Shown here piece after piece: positions 19,680 to 30,176 of a DNA stretch of 64,000 bases (its first letter is position 1; every line of letters begins with the position of its first letter). The stretch covers positions 1-64,000 of the forward strand of contig JAMQPK010000231.1 in NCBI GenBank assembly GCA_023717525.1, in the 5' to 3' direction. The notes below the pieces were generated by a model that saw only the letters and a program-made list of their open reading frames with translations, searched no databases and was not told the DNA's origin. This stretch comes from Vicinamibacterales bacterium (GTDB taxonomy: Bacteria > Acidobacteriota > Vicinamibacteria > Vicinamibacterales > JAMQPK01). Made by a program: the position numbers and the translations under genes.

Positions 19680-19970
19680 ATGACGTTTACGTTGCCAGAC
19701 CTCATCGTTCTGATTGTCATCGCCGCGGTGTGCGGAGCGGTCGGCAAAGCGCTCGGCGGCGGCGGCAGGGGTGGACTCATCACCTCGATCGCCCTGGGTT
19801 TCATTGGCGCACTCTTCGGGCCGTGGATCGCGCGTCAGTTGAACCTCGCCGAACCGTTCGTGCTTCGTTTGAGTGGACAGTCCTTTCCGATTCTGTGGTC
19901 GATCATCGGCGCAGCGATCTTCGTGGCGCTCCTTCACTTTGTCTCTAGGCGGAGATGGAGTCTGGCCTAG
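19680..19970 (+). CDS. GlsB/YeaQ/YmgE-like small membrane protein
   Basis: MTFTLPDLIVLIVIAAVCGAVGKALGGGGRGGLITSIALGFIGALFG. Confidence 0.65.
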   Translation: MTFTLPDLIVLIVIAAVCGAVGKALGGGGRGGLITSIALGFIGALFGPWIARQLNLAEPFVLRLSGQSFPILWSIIGAAIFVALLHFVSRRRWSLA

Positions 19971-19996
19971 GGTAGTTAACGTTCAGGAGGATAGAC

Positions 19997-20662
19997 ATGC
20001 GACAGCTATTAATTGTTTTTGCGGCAGTTTCAGTAATGGCGGCGGCCGGCTCGGCCTGCGCGACCAAGAAGTTCGTGCGTGGGCAGGTCGATGAAGTGAA
20101 CGGAAGAGTTGAAACGCTGGGCCAGTCGCTCGAAGCGACGCAGCAGCAGACCAAGGAGAACACAGGACGCATCACTCAGGTCGATCAGAGGGTCGACCAG
20201 GTCGCCGCGACCGCGAACGCCGCGACGAATTCCGCCGCAACTGCGCAGACCGCGGCCAACGCGGCAGGGGCTAAGGCCGACGCGGTCGACGTGGCGTCAA
20301 AGCGGCTGATTTTCCAGGTCGCCATCAACGATGCGGGTGGGAACTTCAAGTTTGGAAAAGCGGATCTTCCCGACGACGTGAAGGGACAACTCAATGAGCT
20401 CGCCGACAAGCTGAAGGCCGCTCCGGCCGGCAACTTCATCGAGATCGAAGGTCACACCGACAACCGCGGCGCGCAACTTGCGAACAACAAGCTCGGACTC
20501 GATCGGGCGGAAAACGTGAAGCGTTATCTCTACGAGACGTACCAGATCCCGCTCCACAAGATCAACGTCATCAGCTACGGCGAAGAGAAGCCGGTTTCGC
20601 CGAACACCACGAAGGCGGGCCGCGCGCAAAACCGCCGCGTCGTCATCAAGGTGCTCGCGTAG
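19997..20662 (+). CDS. OmpA-family protein
   Basis: Coiled-coil region then FIEIEGHTDNRGAQLANNKLGLDRAENVKRYL. Confidence 0.92.
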   Translation: MRQLLIVFAAVSVMAAAGSACATKKFVRGQVDEVNGRVETLGQSLEATQQQTKENTGRITQVDQRVDQVAATANAATNSAATAQTAANAAGAKADAVDVASKRLIFQVAINDAGGNFKFGKADLPDDVKGQLNELADKLKAAPAGNFIEIEGHTDNRGAQLANNKLGLDRAENVKRYLYETYQIPLHKINVISYGEEKPVSPNTTKAGRAQNRRVVIKVLA

Positions 20663-20799
20663 CGTATGTAACCTTCACGGACACTCGTTGGCTCGCGCGG
20701 GCGCGCTCAACCGCAGCACCGAGGGTGTTGGACGGGGGGGCGGCCCGCTCCGCGCCGGTGGAGACGAGGTACACTACGCGGCGGACAGGAGGACGCGCG

Positions 20800-21078
20800 T
20801 TGAAGACGACCCTCATCTTTGCGTTGCTTGGGGCCCTCGCCGGCATCGTCGTCGCCTCGTTCGTCGTGCCGCCGGCACTGTCCTGGTATTCGGAACCTGG
20901 TGGCCTTCCTCGCGGAGCACAGATCCCCGCCGTCGTCCAGATTCCCGAGGTTATTCGCTACGCGACGACGACGCTGATGCGCTGGCAGGCGATTGCCGCA
21001 GGTATCGGCGGGGTCGTGGGCGCTGTGCTGGGCATCGGCGTCGCGAGACGCGGCCGTCAGCGAGTGACGGGCGAGTGA
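20800..21078 (+). CDS. Small two-TM membrane protein, hypothetical
   Basis: TTG start preceded by AGGAGGA; two hydrophobic segments. Confidence 0.55.
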   Translation: MKTTLIFALLGALAGIVVASFVVPPALSWYSEPGGLPRGAQIPAVVQIPEVIRYATTTLMRWQAIAAGIGGVVGAVLGIGVARRGRQRVTGE

Positions 21079-21116
21079 TCGGCAGCCGTTCTTGTCGCCA
21101 GGCCAGGCGACCCGAC

Positions 21117-21415
21117 TTAGAAATCCAAACTCATCCCAAACTTGATCAACCGCCCGCGCTGGACGTCGCTCGGCCGCTGATAAGCCGGACCCAGCACGGT
21201 GACCCGCCTCTGGACAGAGGCTTCGTTCGTCAGGTTGTAGAAATCAATCCGCGGCTCCACGCGCACGTTCTGCAGCTGGATCGGCCGAGAACTGACGTCG
21301 AGCTGATACACGTTGGGAAAACGCGTCGTCCCGCGCTCGGAGACGATCACCGATTGACTCGATTGCGTCAGCGCCACCGTCCTCGAGTTCACGAGCACCG
21401 TCGTAAGCTCGGGCA
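21117..21415 (-). pseudogene. Remnant C-terminus of an Oar-like TonB-dependent receptor
   Basis: DFYNLTNEASVQRRVTVLGPAYQRPSDVQRGRLIKFGMSLDF is a terminal barrel segment; no upstream receptor sequence. Confidence 0.55.
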
Positions 21416-21596
21416 TGATCGACTCCTTCTGGGCGACGCGTTTCGCCGAACGTCCGGTGGACTGACTTGGGACCCGACGGTAGAGATGTCGCGCGACGAA
21501 TCGACGGCGGTCTTGTTGTGTGCGGGGGACTATCACCAAGTTGGTGGGAACACCAAAGAGAAATCACTGGCGGTTGTGCGCTAGGATCGGCGGCGA

Positions 21597-22583
21597 GTGG
21601 AGAGGACGTGGATTGCGGGAGCGTGGCTGAGGGCCGCCGTGGTCGTCGGTTCCATTGGCGCCGTCGCTGCCGCGCCGCAGTCGAGCCCTGTTGCTGTTGC
21701 GCCGACCGACAGTCGCCCGATCAGTATCGACGTCGTTCCCGTGCCGCTGAATCCCCAGAATCCGTCGGAGATGGCAATCGGCGATTTCCTTTACGCCGGC
21801 GGCCTGGTTCTGACATCCCGCCAGACAGACCAGTTGCACGGTTTGTCGGACCTCGAGGTCACCGGCACGGACAGAGTTACCGCCGTTGGGGATTTGGGGA
21901 TTCTCGTTGATGCACGACTCGTCCTGGATAGCGTGGGACGGCTGGTGGGTGTCGCGGATGCCCGCCTCACACAGCTGACCGGGGAAGACGGCAAGCCGCT
22001 TTCCGATAAGACAGACGCAGATGCGGAGGGACTCGCGCTGTTTGCAAACGGCGACCGTCTCGTGAGTTTCGAGCGGCGCGATCGCATTTGGTTATATCCC
22101 GCCGCCGGTGGTCCACCGCGTCCGGTGCCGATGCCCGGGGCTTCCTTTCCACCCAACGTCGGTATGGAGGCACTCTCAGCTGACCTGGAGGCTGGAGCAG
22201 ATGCGTATGTCGTCGGAGCAGAGCTCAGCGGTGACACCTGGACCTGCCGCTTGCTGTCGACACCGTGCATCAAGGGTCCAACTGTCGACAAGCCGGCGGA
22301 ATTCGGGCTGGTCGCCCTGAAGCGCCTGCCCGGGATGCGAACCGCCTACCTGCTGCGCGCGTTCGACCCAGTGCGCGGACTACGCATTTCTCTGCAGATC
22401 TTTCGCTCGTCTACTATGGTCGCTCGGATGGACTTGGCGCCGCCGGCAACTGTGGATAACTTCGAGGGACTCGCGGCGGTGCCGCAAGCGGACGGCGGGG
22501 TACGGTTCTATCTGATTTCTGATGACAATGCGTCCGCCACTCAGCGCACGTTGCTGCTCGCCTTCGACTGGCGGTCTCAGTGA
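21597..22583 (+). CDS. Esterase-like activity of phytase family protein
   Basis: HGLSDLEVTGTDRVTAVGDLGILVDARLVLDS...DAEGLALFANGDRLVSFERRDRIWLY. Confidence 0.7.
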   Translation: MERTWIAGAWLRAAVVVGSIGAVAAAPQSSPVAVAPTDSRPISIDVVPVPLNPQNPSEMAIGDFLYAGGLVLTSRQTDQLHGLSDLEVTGTDRVTAVGDLGILVDARLVLDSVGRLVGVADARLTQLTGEDGKPLSDKTDADAEGLALFANGDRLVSFERRDRIWLYPAAGGPPRPVPMPGASFPPNVGMEALSADLEAGADAYVVGAELSGDTWTCRLLSTPCIKGPTVDKPAEFGLVALKRLPGMRTAYLLRAFDPVRGLRISLQIFRSSTMVARMDLAPPATVDNFEGLAAVPQADGGVRFYLISDDNASATQRTLLLAFDWRSQ

Positions 22584-22615
22584 CCGCCGGCTGACATGTA
22601 AAATTCTTGAAAAAC

Positions 22616-22691
22616 TGGAGCCGGCGCGCGGACTTGAACCGCGGACCTGCTGATTACGAATCAGCTGCTCTACCAACTGAGCTACGCCGGC
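22616..22691 (-). tRNA. tRNA-Thr (anticodon CGT), CCA encoded
   Basis: RC: GCCGGCGTAGCTCAGTTGGTAGAGCAGCTGATTCGTAATCAGCAGGTCCGCGGTTCAAGTCCGCGCGCCGGCTCCA; cloverleaf closes. Confidence 0.95.
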
Positions 22692-22725
22692 TTCGGTGGG
22701 ACCACTTATGTTAGCACCGAATCCG

Positions 22726-23520
22726 CTACACGCGGACGCCGACGTACATCGTTCCGTCGTAGCCGCCCTCGGATGCGGCGAGAGGTAGAAGCAGCTGCGA
22801 GCCGCCCCCAGAGTAGATGCCGTCGCGGGTGGTCAGCGTGTCGCGGCGTCCCTTGGTCGCGTACGGCGATTGCGCGTGCACGATGTCGGTGAGCGCTTCG
22901 TCGAAAAACAGCTGCGACGTGAACTCGAGTCCGCTGCTGCTGCCCGGATTCGTCCGCACTTTGAAATGAATGTGCACGGCGCGGCCCTGATACCAGCCTG
23001 GATAGACTGTCGTAAACCGCACTTCGCCGTTGGCGTCGCTGATTTGATAGCCGCGAAGGAAGCGCTGCCCGCGCGAGCTCTGCGCGGCGATGTCGGAATA
23101 GACGCCGAGCGCGTCGCAGTGCCACATGTCCACCAGTGCCCCCACGAGCGGCGTGCAGCCCACAAGCGTGGAAACCTGCGAGAGCTGCATTCTCATCGTC
23201 AGCGGCACGCCGGCTTTGGCGACGCCAGTGCTCGGATCGGAACGAATGTCGGAGCGGTTCAGCCCTTCATCGACGAAATAGGGTCCTTCCGTGAGGGCGG
23301 GCGTGACCGTGCACAACGCGTTGGTCGACGAGGTCGCCACGGATGTGGTGCCGGTGGATCCCGTTGTGCCGGTCGTAGAGGGTAAAGACGAGGAAGATGA
23401 AGACGACGGAGAGGTGGGACTTTGGCTGCTACCGCATCCGACAAAACCCACCGCCACGACGGATCCGATGAAGGAAAGCACGTCGCGGCGGCTGAATGGC
23501 AATTGGTTGTTGCTGTCCAT
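22726..23520 (-). CDS. Intradiol ring-cleavage dioxygenase family protein with Tat/lipobox-like N-terminus
   Basis: SRRDVLSFIGSVVAVGFVGCG; LTEGPYFVDEGLNRSDIR; VDMWHCDALGVYSD; YQGRAVHIHFKV. Confidence 0.88.
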   Translation of the reverse strand: MDSNNQLPFSRRDVLSFIGSVVAVGFVGCGSSQSPTSPSSSSSSSLPSTTGTTGSTGTTSVATSSTNALCTVTPALTEGPYFVDEGLNRSDIRSDPSTGVAKAGVPLTMRMQLSQVSTLVGCTPLVGALVDMWHCDALGVYSDIAAQSSRGQRFLRGYQISDANGEVRFTTVYPGWYQGRAVHIHFKVRTNPGSSSGLEFTSQLFFDEALTDIVHAQSPYATKGRRDTLTTRDGIYSGGGSQLLLPLAASEGGYDGTMYVGVRV

Positions 23521-23655
23521 GACGCCGGCGGAAGTGCAAAGCGCGGGCCACCACGACACGCCTCACATCCACTCTCGCTCGACCTCTCCGACGGACGCGG
23601 GAACCCGGGCCGCTGTCCACAGCCCGGGAACTTTCGTCACGCTTTCTTCACAGTT

Positions 23656-24456
23656 CTACTTCAGGGCTTGCGCGATACCGGCGTCGACGAGCGGTGCCAT
23701 CACGGCATAGCCTTCGGCAGTGGGGTGCAGATCGTCGGCGCTGAGCTCCGTCTTAAGCATCCCGGTACCGTCAACCATCTTCGAGTAGTAGTCGACGTAC
23801 ACATGCTTATGTGCGGCGGCATAGGAACGCATCCAGTCGTTGATTTTCTGGATTCTCGCAACCGGCCTGCGCGTCGTCTGCGGGACGGTGCCGGCGGCGA
23901 CGTGATAAGCGCTTACCGGCGTGATGCTGGAGAACACCACCTTGATGCCGTTCGCGACCGCGAGCTCGGCCATCGACGCCAGGTTGCCCTGGATCTCTTC
24001 GTCGCTCATCGCGCCGGTGTTTCCGGCAATATCGTTCGTTCCTGCGAGAATGACGACGACTTTCGGCTTCAGCGCAATGACGTCCGGCCGCATTCTCAGC
24101 AGCATCTGTGGGGTCGTTTGCGCGCTGATGCCGCGATCCACGTAATTCTTTCCCGGGAAAAATCCGCCAAATCGCGGTTGCTGCCAGAAGTCCGTGATCG
24201 AATCGCCCATGAAGACGGCATCGGCTCGCGACACCGTCGTGTTGGCGTCGCGATAACGCGCGAGGTTGGCCCAGTCGCGCAGGCGCATGTCCTGGTTGGC
24301 GACCGTCAGCAGCGCCGACGAGACCTCGGCGCATTGCAGAGCGGCCGGTGGCGGGGCCGGTGCGGCGCCTCCGAGGCCTTGCGTGAATCCGGTTTGTGGG
24401 AGTAGGACAGCGGTGAGGAGGAGGCTATAACCGACGGCGGCGTGTGCGGACCTCAT
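23656..24456 (-). CDS. SGNH/GDSL hydrolase family protein
   Basis: DAVFMGDSITDFW, VILAGTNDIAG, DDLHPTAEGY. Confidence 0.85.
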   Translation of the reverse strand: MRSAHAAVGYSLLLTAVLLPQTGFTQGLGGAAPAPPPAALQCAEVSSALLTVANQDMRLRDWANLARYRDANTTVSRADAVFMGDSITDFWQQPRFGGFFPGKNYVDRGISAQTTPQMLLRMRPDVIALKPKVVVILAGTNDIAGNTGAMSDEEIQGNLASMAELAVANGIKVVFSSITPVSAYHVAAGTVPQTTRRPVARIQKINDWMRSYAAAHKHVYVDYYSKMVDGTGMLKTELSADDLHPTAEGYAVMAPLVDAGIAQALK

Positions 24457-24487
24457 GATCCCTCCTATGAGTTGACGCGAATTGTGG

Positions 24488-26284
24488 CTAACGAATCTGC
24501 CTCATCAGATGCTCGAGCACGCGATTGATCCGCTCGTCGAGGCTCACGTTCTCGACCAGCGTCAGTTCTGCATGCTCGGGTGGTTCGTAATGAGAACTCG
24601 TGTCGGCGGCCGCGCTGAGGTACGTTTCGAGGAAAGGGATACTTGGGCCATCCTCCACGTCCATGACCTTCCGTGCGCGCTCGCGCTCGGCGCGGCTTGG
24701 CGACGCGAAGGCGACGATGCAGACGGCGCCCGATTCGGCGAAGAGCTTCGCCACTTCGGCGAGCCGCCGGATGTGTTCCTCGCGATCCGATCCCGACGCG
24801 CCAAGGTCGGCGTTGAGTCCGGGACGGATATTCTCGCCGTCCAATACGAACACTTGAATGTGGCGTTCGAAGAGCTGTCGCTCGAGCGACTTGGCGAGCG
24901 TCGTCTTGCCGCTGCCAGGAACACCAGTGAGCCAGACGACCGCGCCGCGGTGCCCATGGCGGAGATGACGCTCGCCGCGAGCCACACGGGTGACGTCGGC
25001 GTTGACGCCAGCGTCTGCGACGACCGTCGCCGCCGCAAAGCGCTCGGGCACCTCTACGACGATCCCGCCGCCGGCGACATCGAACCCGTCCACCAGCACG
25101 AGGCGGCCCATGAACGGGACACGCTCGAACAGGTCCACGGCAACCGGCCGCCGTGTGTGGATGACGACTCTCGCTGCATCGTTCGTACGAACCGAATCCG
25201 CGCCCTTGATCGGCTGAACGGTTGATGCGTCCACCACCTCTTCGAGCGTCTTGATCTCGCACTCCACTTCCTGCGTGACCAGCTTCAGCTTGTAGCGTTT
25301 CCCTGCGGCTAACGGCGTGCGGCCCAGCCAGAAGATCCTCGCGGTGAACTCGGTCGCCAGGTGCGGCGGATCGGCTGCGTGCACGGCGATCGATCCGCGT
25401 TCCACGAAGAGCTGATCGGACAACGTGATGCCGGCCGGCTCGCCCGCGGACAGCGTTTCGCGCTGCGGAGTGTTCCAGCCTTCGATCGAGCGGACGACGC
25501 TTGTGCGCCCTGACGGGAGAAACAGCAGTTGATCTCCGGTCTGCAGCGTACCCGCCTCGATTCTGCCGGCGAGGATTCGGCGATGGTCGAATCGATACAC
25601 GTCCTGAATAGGGAAGCGCAGAGGCTGGTCGGTCACCTCCGCCGCATCGGGAATCGTGTCCAGCGCCTCGACGACCGTTGGGCCGGTGAACCAGCTCATT
25701 TTCTCGGTGCGGCTGGCGAGGTTGTCGCCATGGCGCGCCGATACCGGAAGAATGTGTTGAGCTTCAACGCCGATGCTCGCGAGGAACGCTCGATACTCCT
25801 TGGACACCTTGTCGAACGTCGCCTGCGAGTAACTGACCAGGTCCATCTTGTTGACGACGATGACGACATGGCGCACGCCGATGAGCCGCAAGAGGTAACC
25901 ATGCCGCCGCGTCTGTTCCTGCACGCCTTCGGACGCATCGATGATGATGAGGGCTGCGTCGGCTCGGGAAGCGCCGGTCACCATGTTCTTGACGAATTCC
26001 TTGTGCCCCGGCGCGTCGATGATGACGTATTCGCGCTTCTGCGTTCGGAACCAGATCTGCGCCGTGTCGATCGTGATGTTCTGATCGCGCTCGGCCTGCA
26101 GGCCGTCCATCAGATTGGCAAACTCGAACGGCACACCGCGCCGCTGGGCGATGGCGACCAGTTGCTCGTACTTGCCCTCAGGCAGGGAGCCCGTGTCGTA
26201 GAACAGGCGTCCGATAAGCGTCGATTTGCCGTGGTCGACATGCCCGACGACGACAAGTTTTAGTTGATTGCGCGCGTAGGCCAT
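24488..26284 (-). CDS. cysNC: Bifunctional sulfate adenylyltransferase subunit 1 / adenylylsulfate kinase
   Basis: VVVGHVDHGKSTLIGRLFYDT GTPase + C-terminal VWLTGVPGSGKTTLAKSLERQL APS kinase; start trimmed to MAYARNQLK. Confidence 0.95.
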   Translation of the reverse strand: MAYARNQLKLVVVGHVDHGKSTLIGRLFYDTGSLPEGKYEQLVAIAQRRGVPFEFANLMDGLQAERDQNITIDTAQIWFRTQKREYVIIDAPGHKEFVKNMVTGASRADAALIIIDASEGVQEQTRRHGYLLRLIGVRHVVIVVNKMDLVSYSQATFDKVSKEYRAFLASIGVEAQHILPVSARHGDNLASRTEKMSWFTGPTVVEALDTIPDAAEVTDQPLRFPIQDVYRFDHRRILAGRIEAGTLQTGDQLLFLPSGRTSVVRSIEGWNTPQRETLSAGEPAGITLSDQLFVERGSIAVHAADPPHLATEFTARIFWLGRTPLAAGKRYKLKLVTQEVECEIKTLEEVVDASTVQPIKGADSVRTNDAARVVIHTRRPVAVDLFERVPFMGRLVLVDGFDVAGGGIVVEVPERFAAATVVADAGVNADVTRVARGERHLRHGHRGAVVWLTGVPGSGKTTLAKSLERQLFERHIQVFVLDGENIRPGLNADLGASGSDREEHIRRLAEVAKLFAESGAVCIVAFASPSRAERERARKVMDVEDGPSIPFLETYLSAAADTSSHYEPPEHAELTLVENVSLDERINRVLEHLMRQIR

Positions 26285-27102
26285 CACATGTAGCCGTCGC
26301 GCCGGAGCTTCTCGAAAGCGTCTTCGCTTTCCTGATCCTGCGCCCGCCCCGCGCGCTCCGATGTCCTGGTGGCCTTCAGTTCGGTGACGATCTCCGAGAC
26401 CGTCCTGGCCGTCGACTGAATGGGGAAGGTGCAGGGGGCGCACCCGAGCGACCGGTAGCGGTGCCCCGTGCCATCGTCGAAGTAGAGAGGAATCACCGGA
26501 ATCTTCTCGCGCTCGATGTACTCCCACACGTTCAACTCGGTCCAGTGCAGAAGCGGATGAATGCGGATGTGCGTGCCCGGAGCGAAGTCCGTCTTGAACT
26601 GGTTCCAGAACTCGGGGGGCTGATCCGACGCGTTCCATTCCATGTTCGCGTTGCGCGGCGAGAAATACCGCTCCTTGGCTCGTGTCGGATCCTCGTCGCG
26701 GCGGACGCCCACGATGATGCCCGTGTAGCCGTAGTGTTCAATGACCTGCTGAAGCCCGTCCTTCTTGAGCCAGCCGCAGCACTCCACGCGTGTCGCGCGT
26801 CCATTCGGGTAGGTCCGGCCTTCCTCGAGCACGGCCTTGTTCTGCCCGACGACGAGTTGGAGGTTCCACTCCCGCACGAGGCGGTCCCGATACTCGATCA
26901 TCGACGGGATCTTGTAGCTGGTGTCGATATGGACGAGTGGAAACGGCACGTGTCCGAAGAAGGCCTTCCGTGCCAGCCACAGCATCGCGGTGGAGTCCTT
27001 CCCAATGCTCCACAGCATCGCCATGTTGCCGAACTTGGCGAAGGCTTCGCGCATGATGAAGATCGATTCGCTTTCCAGAGCGTCCAGATGATCGTGATGC
27101 AT
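26284..27102 (-). CDS. cysD: Sulfate adenylyltransferase subunit 2
   Basis: [43 protein letters not shown]...; stop/start overlap with cysNC. Confidence 0.96.
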   Translation of the reverse strand: MHHDHLDALESESIFIMREAFAKFGNMAMLWSIGKDSTAMLWLARKAFFGHVPFPLVHIDTSYKIPSMIEYRDRLVREWNLQLVVGQNKAVLEEGRTYPNGRATRVECCGWLKKDGLQQVIEHYGYTGIIVGVRRDEDPTRAKERYFSPRNANMEWNASDQPPEFWNQFKTDFAPGTHIRIHPLLHWTELNVWEYIEREKIPVIPLYFDDGTGHRYRSLGCAPCTFPIQSTARTVSEIVTELKATRTSERAGRAQDQESEDAFEKLRRDGYM

Positions 27103-27148
27103 GGTTCCGGCTGAAGGCCTCGTGGGTAACCCTCCTATTGTATCAGCG

Positions 27149-27231
27149 GTTCTGGGGTTCTGAGTTCTCGGTGCTGGGTTCCAGTTCAGAACCCTGGAAC
27201 CTTAGAACGCTAGAACTTTAGAACCTCGTTG
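27149..27231. repeat. Locus C: octamer/heptamer inverted repeat (GGTTCTRR units)
   Basis: GGTTCTGGGGTTCTGAGTTCTCGGTGCTGGGTTCCAGTTC / AGAACCCTGGAACCTTAGAACGCTAGAACTTTAGAACC, in the divergent cysD-uvrA gap. Confidence 0.75.
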
Positions 27232-27293
27232 AACATCCGTGTCCTCGTGCGCTAACATGCCAGGTTTACTGACCCGGTAAATTTCGCCACCGT

Positions 27294-30176
27294 ATGCCTG
27301 ACACTCCGGTCCGCGCAGCCACTGCCATCGTCGTCCGGGGCGCGCGTACGCACAATCTGAAGAACATCGATCTCGTGCTGCCGCTTGGACAGCTGATCAT
27401 CGTAACGGGGGTCAGCGGTTCGGGTAAGTCGTCGCTCGCGTTCGATACGATCTACGCCGAAGGACAGCGCCGATACGTGAGCTCGCTTTCGGCCTACGCG
27501 CGCCAGTTCCTGGAGCGCATGGAGAAACCCGACGTCGATCGCATCGAGGGGATCTGCCCGGCGATCGCGATCCGCCAGAAGAACAGTATTCGCAATCCTC
27601 GATCGACGGTCGGAACCACCACCGAGATTCACGACTACATGAGGTTGCTGTTCGCCCGCGTCGGGCGTACGTACTGCCGGAATTGCGGACAGGAAGTCGT
27701 GCGCGAAACCGCCGAGATCGTGTCAAGGCACCTCGGTGCGCTGCCAGATGGCACGCGGTTGCTCATCGGCTTCGACATGCCGGTCGTCGATCCTGGCGGC
27801 GTGATCGACGGTTCGGACGCCGACGGGGCGGAGGAGGACTCGCCAGGGTCGGCCGACGGGGTGGCCGCGGCTGCCGCCACATTGGACAGTCTGCGTCGCA
27901 AGGGATTTCACCGGCTGTATCTCGGCGGGCGGACGGTGATGCTTGACGATCTCAACCCTGCAGAGCTGCGCGACCAGCCAAGCCTGAAGGTGATCGTCGA
28001 TCGCGTGAAGCTCGAAGGCGACATGCGCGCCCGGGTCACGGATTCGATCGAGACGTCCTATCGCGAAGGTGGAGGCGCGGCGTTCGCGATCGAGGATCCC
28101 GGACCACGCACTCACGTATTCAGCGAGCGGTTCGAATGCCGGGATTGCAAGATCGCGTACGAGACGCCCCAACCGAGGCTCTTCTCGTTCAACAACCCTT
28201 TCGGCGCCTGCCCGACGTGTCATGGGTTCGGCAACATCATCGAGCTCGACCTGGATCTGGTCGTACCGGACAAGACGAAGACGATCCAACAGGGCGCCAT
28301 CGAGCCGTGGACCAAGACGCACTATCGCGCTCAGCTCGCCGGCTTGAAGCGCGCCGCGAAGGCGGCCGGTGTGTCGATGGACATCGCGTGGCAGGATCTG
28401 ACCGACGAAGAGAAGCAGTTCGTGGTCGACGGCGACGGCCGGGACTACGACGGTATCCGGGGGTTTTTCCGCTGGCTCGAGCGCAAGAAGTACAAAGTGC
28501 ACGTACGCGTTTTCCTGAGCCGGTATCGGGGATACCTGACCTGCCCGGAGTGCGGCGGCGCGCGGCTCCGGCGCGAAGCGAGAGATGTGAAGGTTGGTGG
28601 GCGAACGATTGATCAGGTGTCGTCTGACACCGTGCGTGAAGCGGAGCGTTTCTTCACGTCGCTCGAGCTTACGGAAAAGGAGCTCGCCATCGGCCATAAG
28701 GTCCTTCAGGAAATTCTGAAGCGGCTGAAATTTCTCAGCGACGTCGGCCTCGACTACCTGTCGCTCGACCGGCTGTCATCGACGTTGTCGGGGGGCGAGT
28801 CGCAGCGCATCAATCTGGCAACATCGCTCGGGTCTTCTTTGGTCGACACGCTCTATGTACTGGATGAGCCGTCGATTGGTCTGCATTCCCGCGACAACCT
28901 CCGGCTCATCAATATCCTCCGGCAGCTCAGGGATCAGGGGAACACGGTCCTGGTGGTGGAACACGACGCCGACATGATTCGCGTGGCCGACACCATCGTC
29001 GATCTGGGCCTGGGAGCTGGTGAGCAAGGCGGCCGGGTCGTGTTTGCGGGCCCCCTGTCTGGACTGATGCAGGAACAACGATCGCTGACGGCGAAGTACC
29101 TGCGCGAAGACCTGGCGATTCCGGTTCCCGCCACGCGCCGGCGTGGCAGCGGGCAGAAACTGCGGCTGCTCGGTGCCACCGAGCACAACTTGAAGAACGT
29201 GGACATCGAGATTCCGTTGAATACGCTGACATGCATTACCGGCGTCAGCGGGTCGGGCAAGTCGACGCTCGTGCACGATGTGTTGTACGCCGCGGTGAAA
29301 CGGGCGAAGGGCGGCGTGGAACGCCGCGTGGGCGCGCACCGGAAGCTCGAAGGCGCTGAACTCGTGAGCGACGTCGTGCTCGTCGATCAGACGCCGATCG
29401 GCCGCACACCGCGGTCGAACCCGGTGACGTACCTGAAGGCCTTCGATCCCATCCGCGAAATCTTTTCGGCGACCAAGGACGCCAGGTCGCGGGGACTCAC
29501 CGCCAGCCATTTCTCCTTCAACGTACCCGGCGGGCGCTGCGAGGCGTGCCAGGGTGAGGGCGAAGTGCGCGTTGAAATGCAGTTCCTGGCCGACGTCTTC
29601 GTCCCGTGCGATCAGTGCGACGGCAAGCGCTTCAAGCCTCAGATACTCGACGTGAAGTATCGAGGGAAGAACATCAATCAGGTGCTCGACCTGACCGTGC
29701 GTGAGGCGCTCGCATTCTTCAGCACGTCGCCGAAGGTACTGCGGCGTCTGCACGTGCTCGACGAGATCGGGCTTGGCTACTTGCGGCTCGGTCAGCCGGC
29801 CACCACGCTTTCCGGAGGCGAAGCACAGCGGGTCAAGATCGCCTCGCATCTGTCGTCGCGCACGGGCGATCGCCTCCTGTACGTGCTGGACGAGCCGACG
29901 ACCGGCCTGCACTTCGACGACATCGCGAAGCTGCTGACGGCGTTCAAGAAGCTGATCGAGGCCGGCCACACGCTCGTTGTGATCGAGCACAACCTGGATG
30001 TCCTGAAGACGGCGGACTACATCATCGACCTGGGCCCTGAAGGCGGTCAGGAAGGCGGGCTCGTGGTGGCGACAGGCACGCCAGAGCAGATTGCCAAGGC
30101 GCCTGGTTCCCATACAGGCGCGTTCCTCGCCCCGGTGCTCGCGAGCGGCCGGACGCATGCGTACGCGGGGGAGTAG
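27294..30176 (+). CDS. uvrA: Excinuclease ABC subunit A
   Basis: [28 protein letters not shown]-type Walker A, Zn-finger Cys clusters, [18 protein letters not shown]. Confidence 0.98.
   Translation: [960 protein letters not shown]

Noticed and set aside
20688-21584. 298-aa ORF spanning the small membrane gene and receptor remnant
   Set aside because: Arg-rich shadow frame with no recognisable domain; conflicts with an SD-preceded TTG-start gene at 20800.
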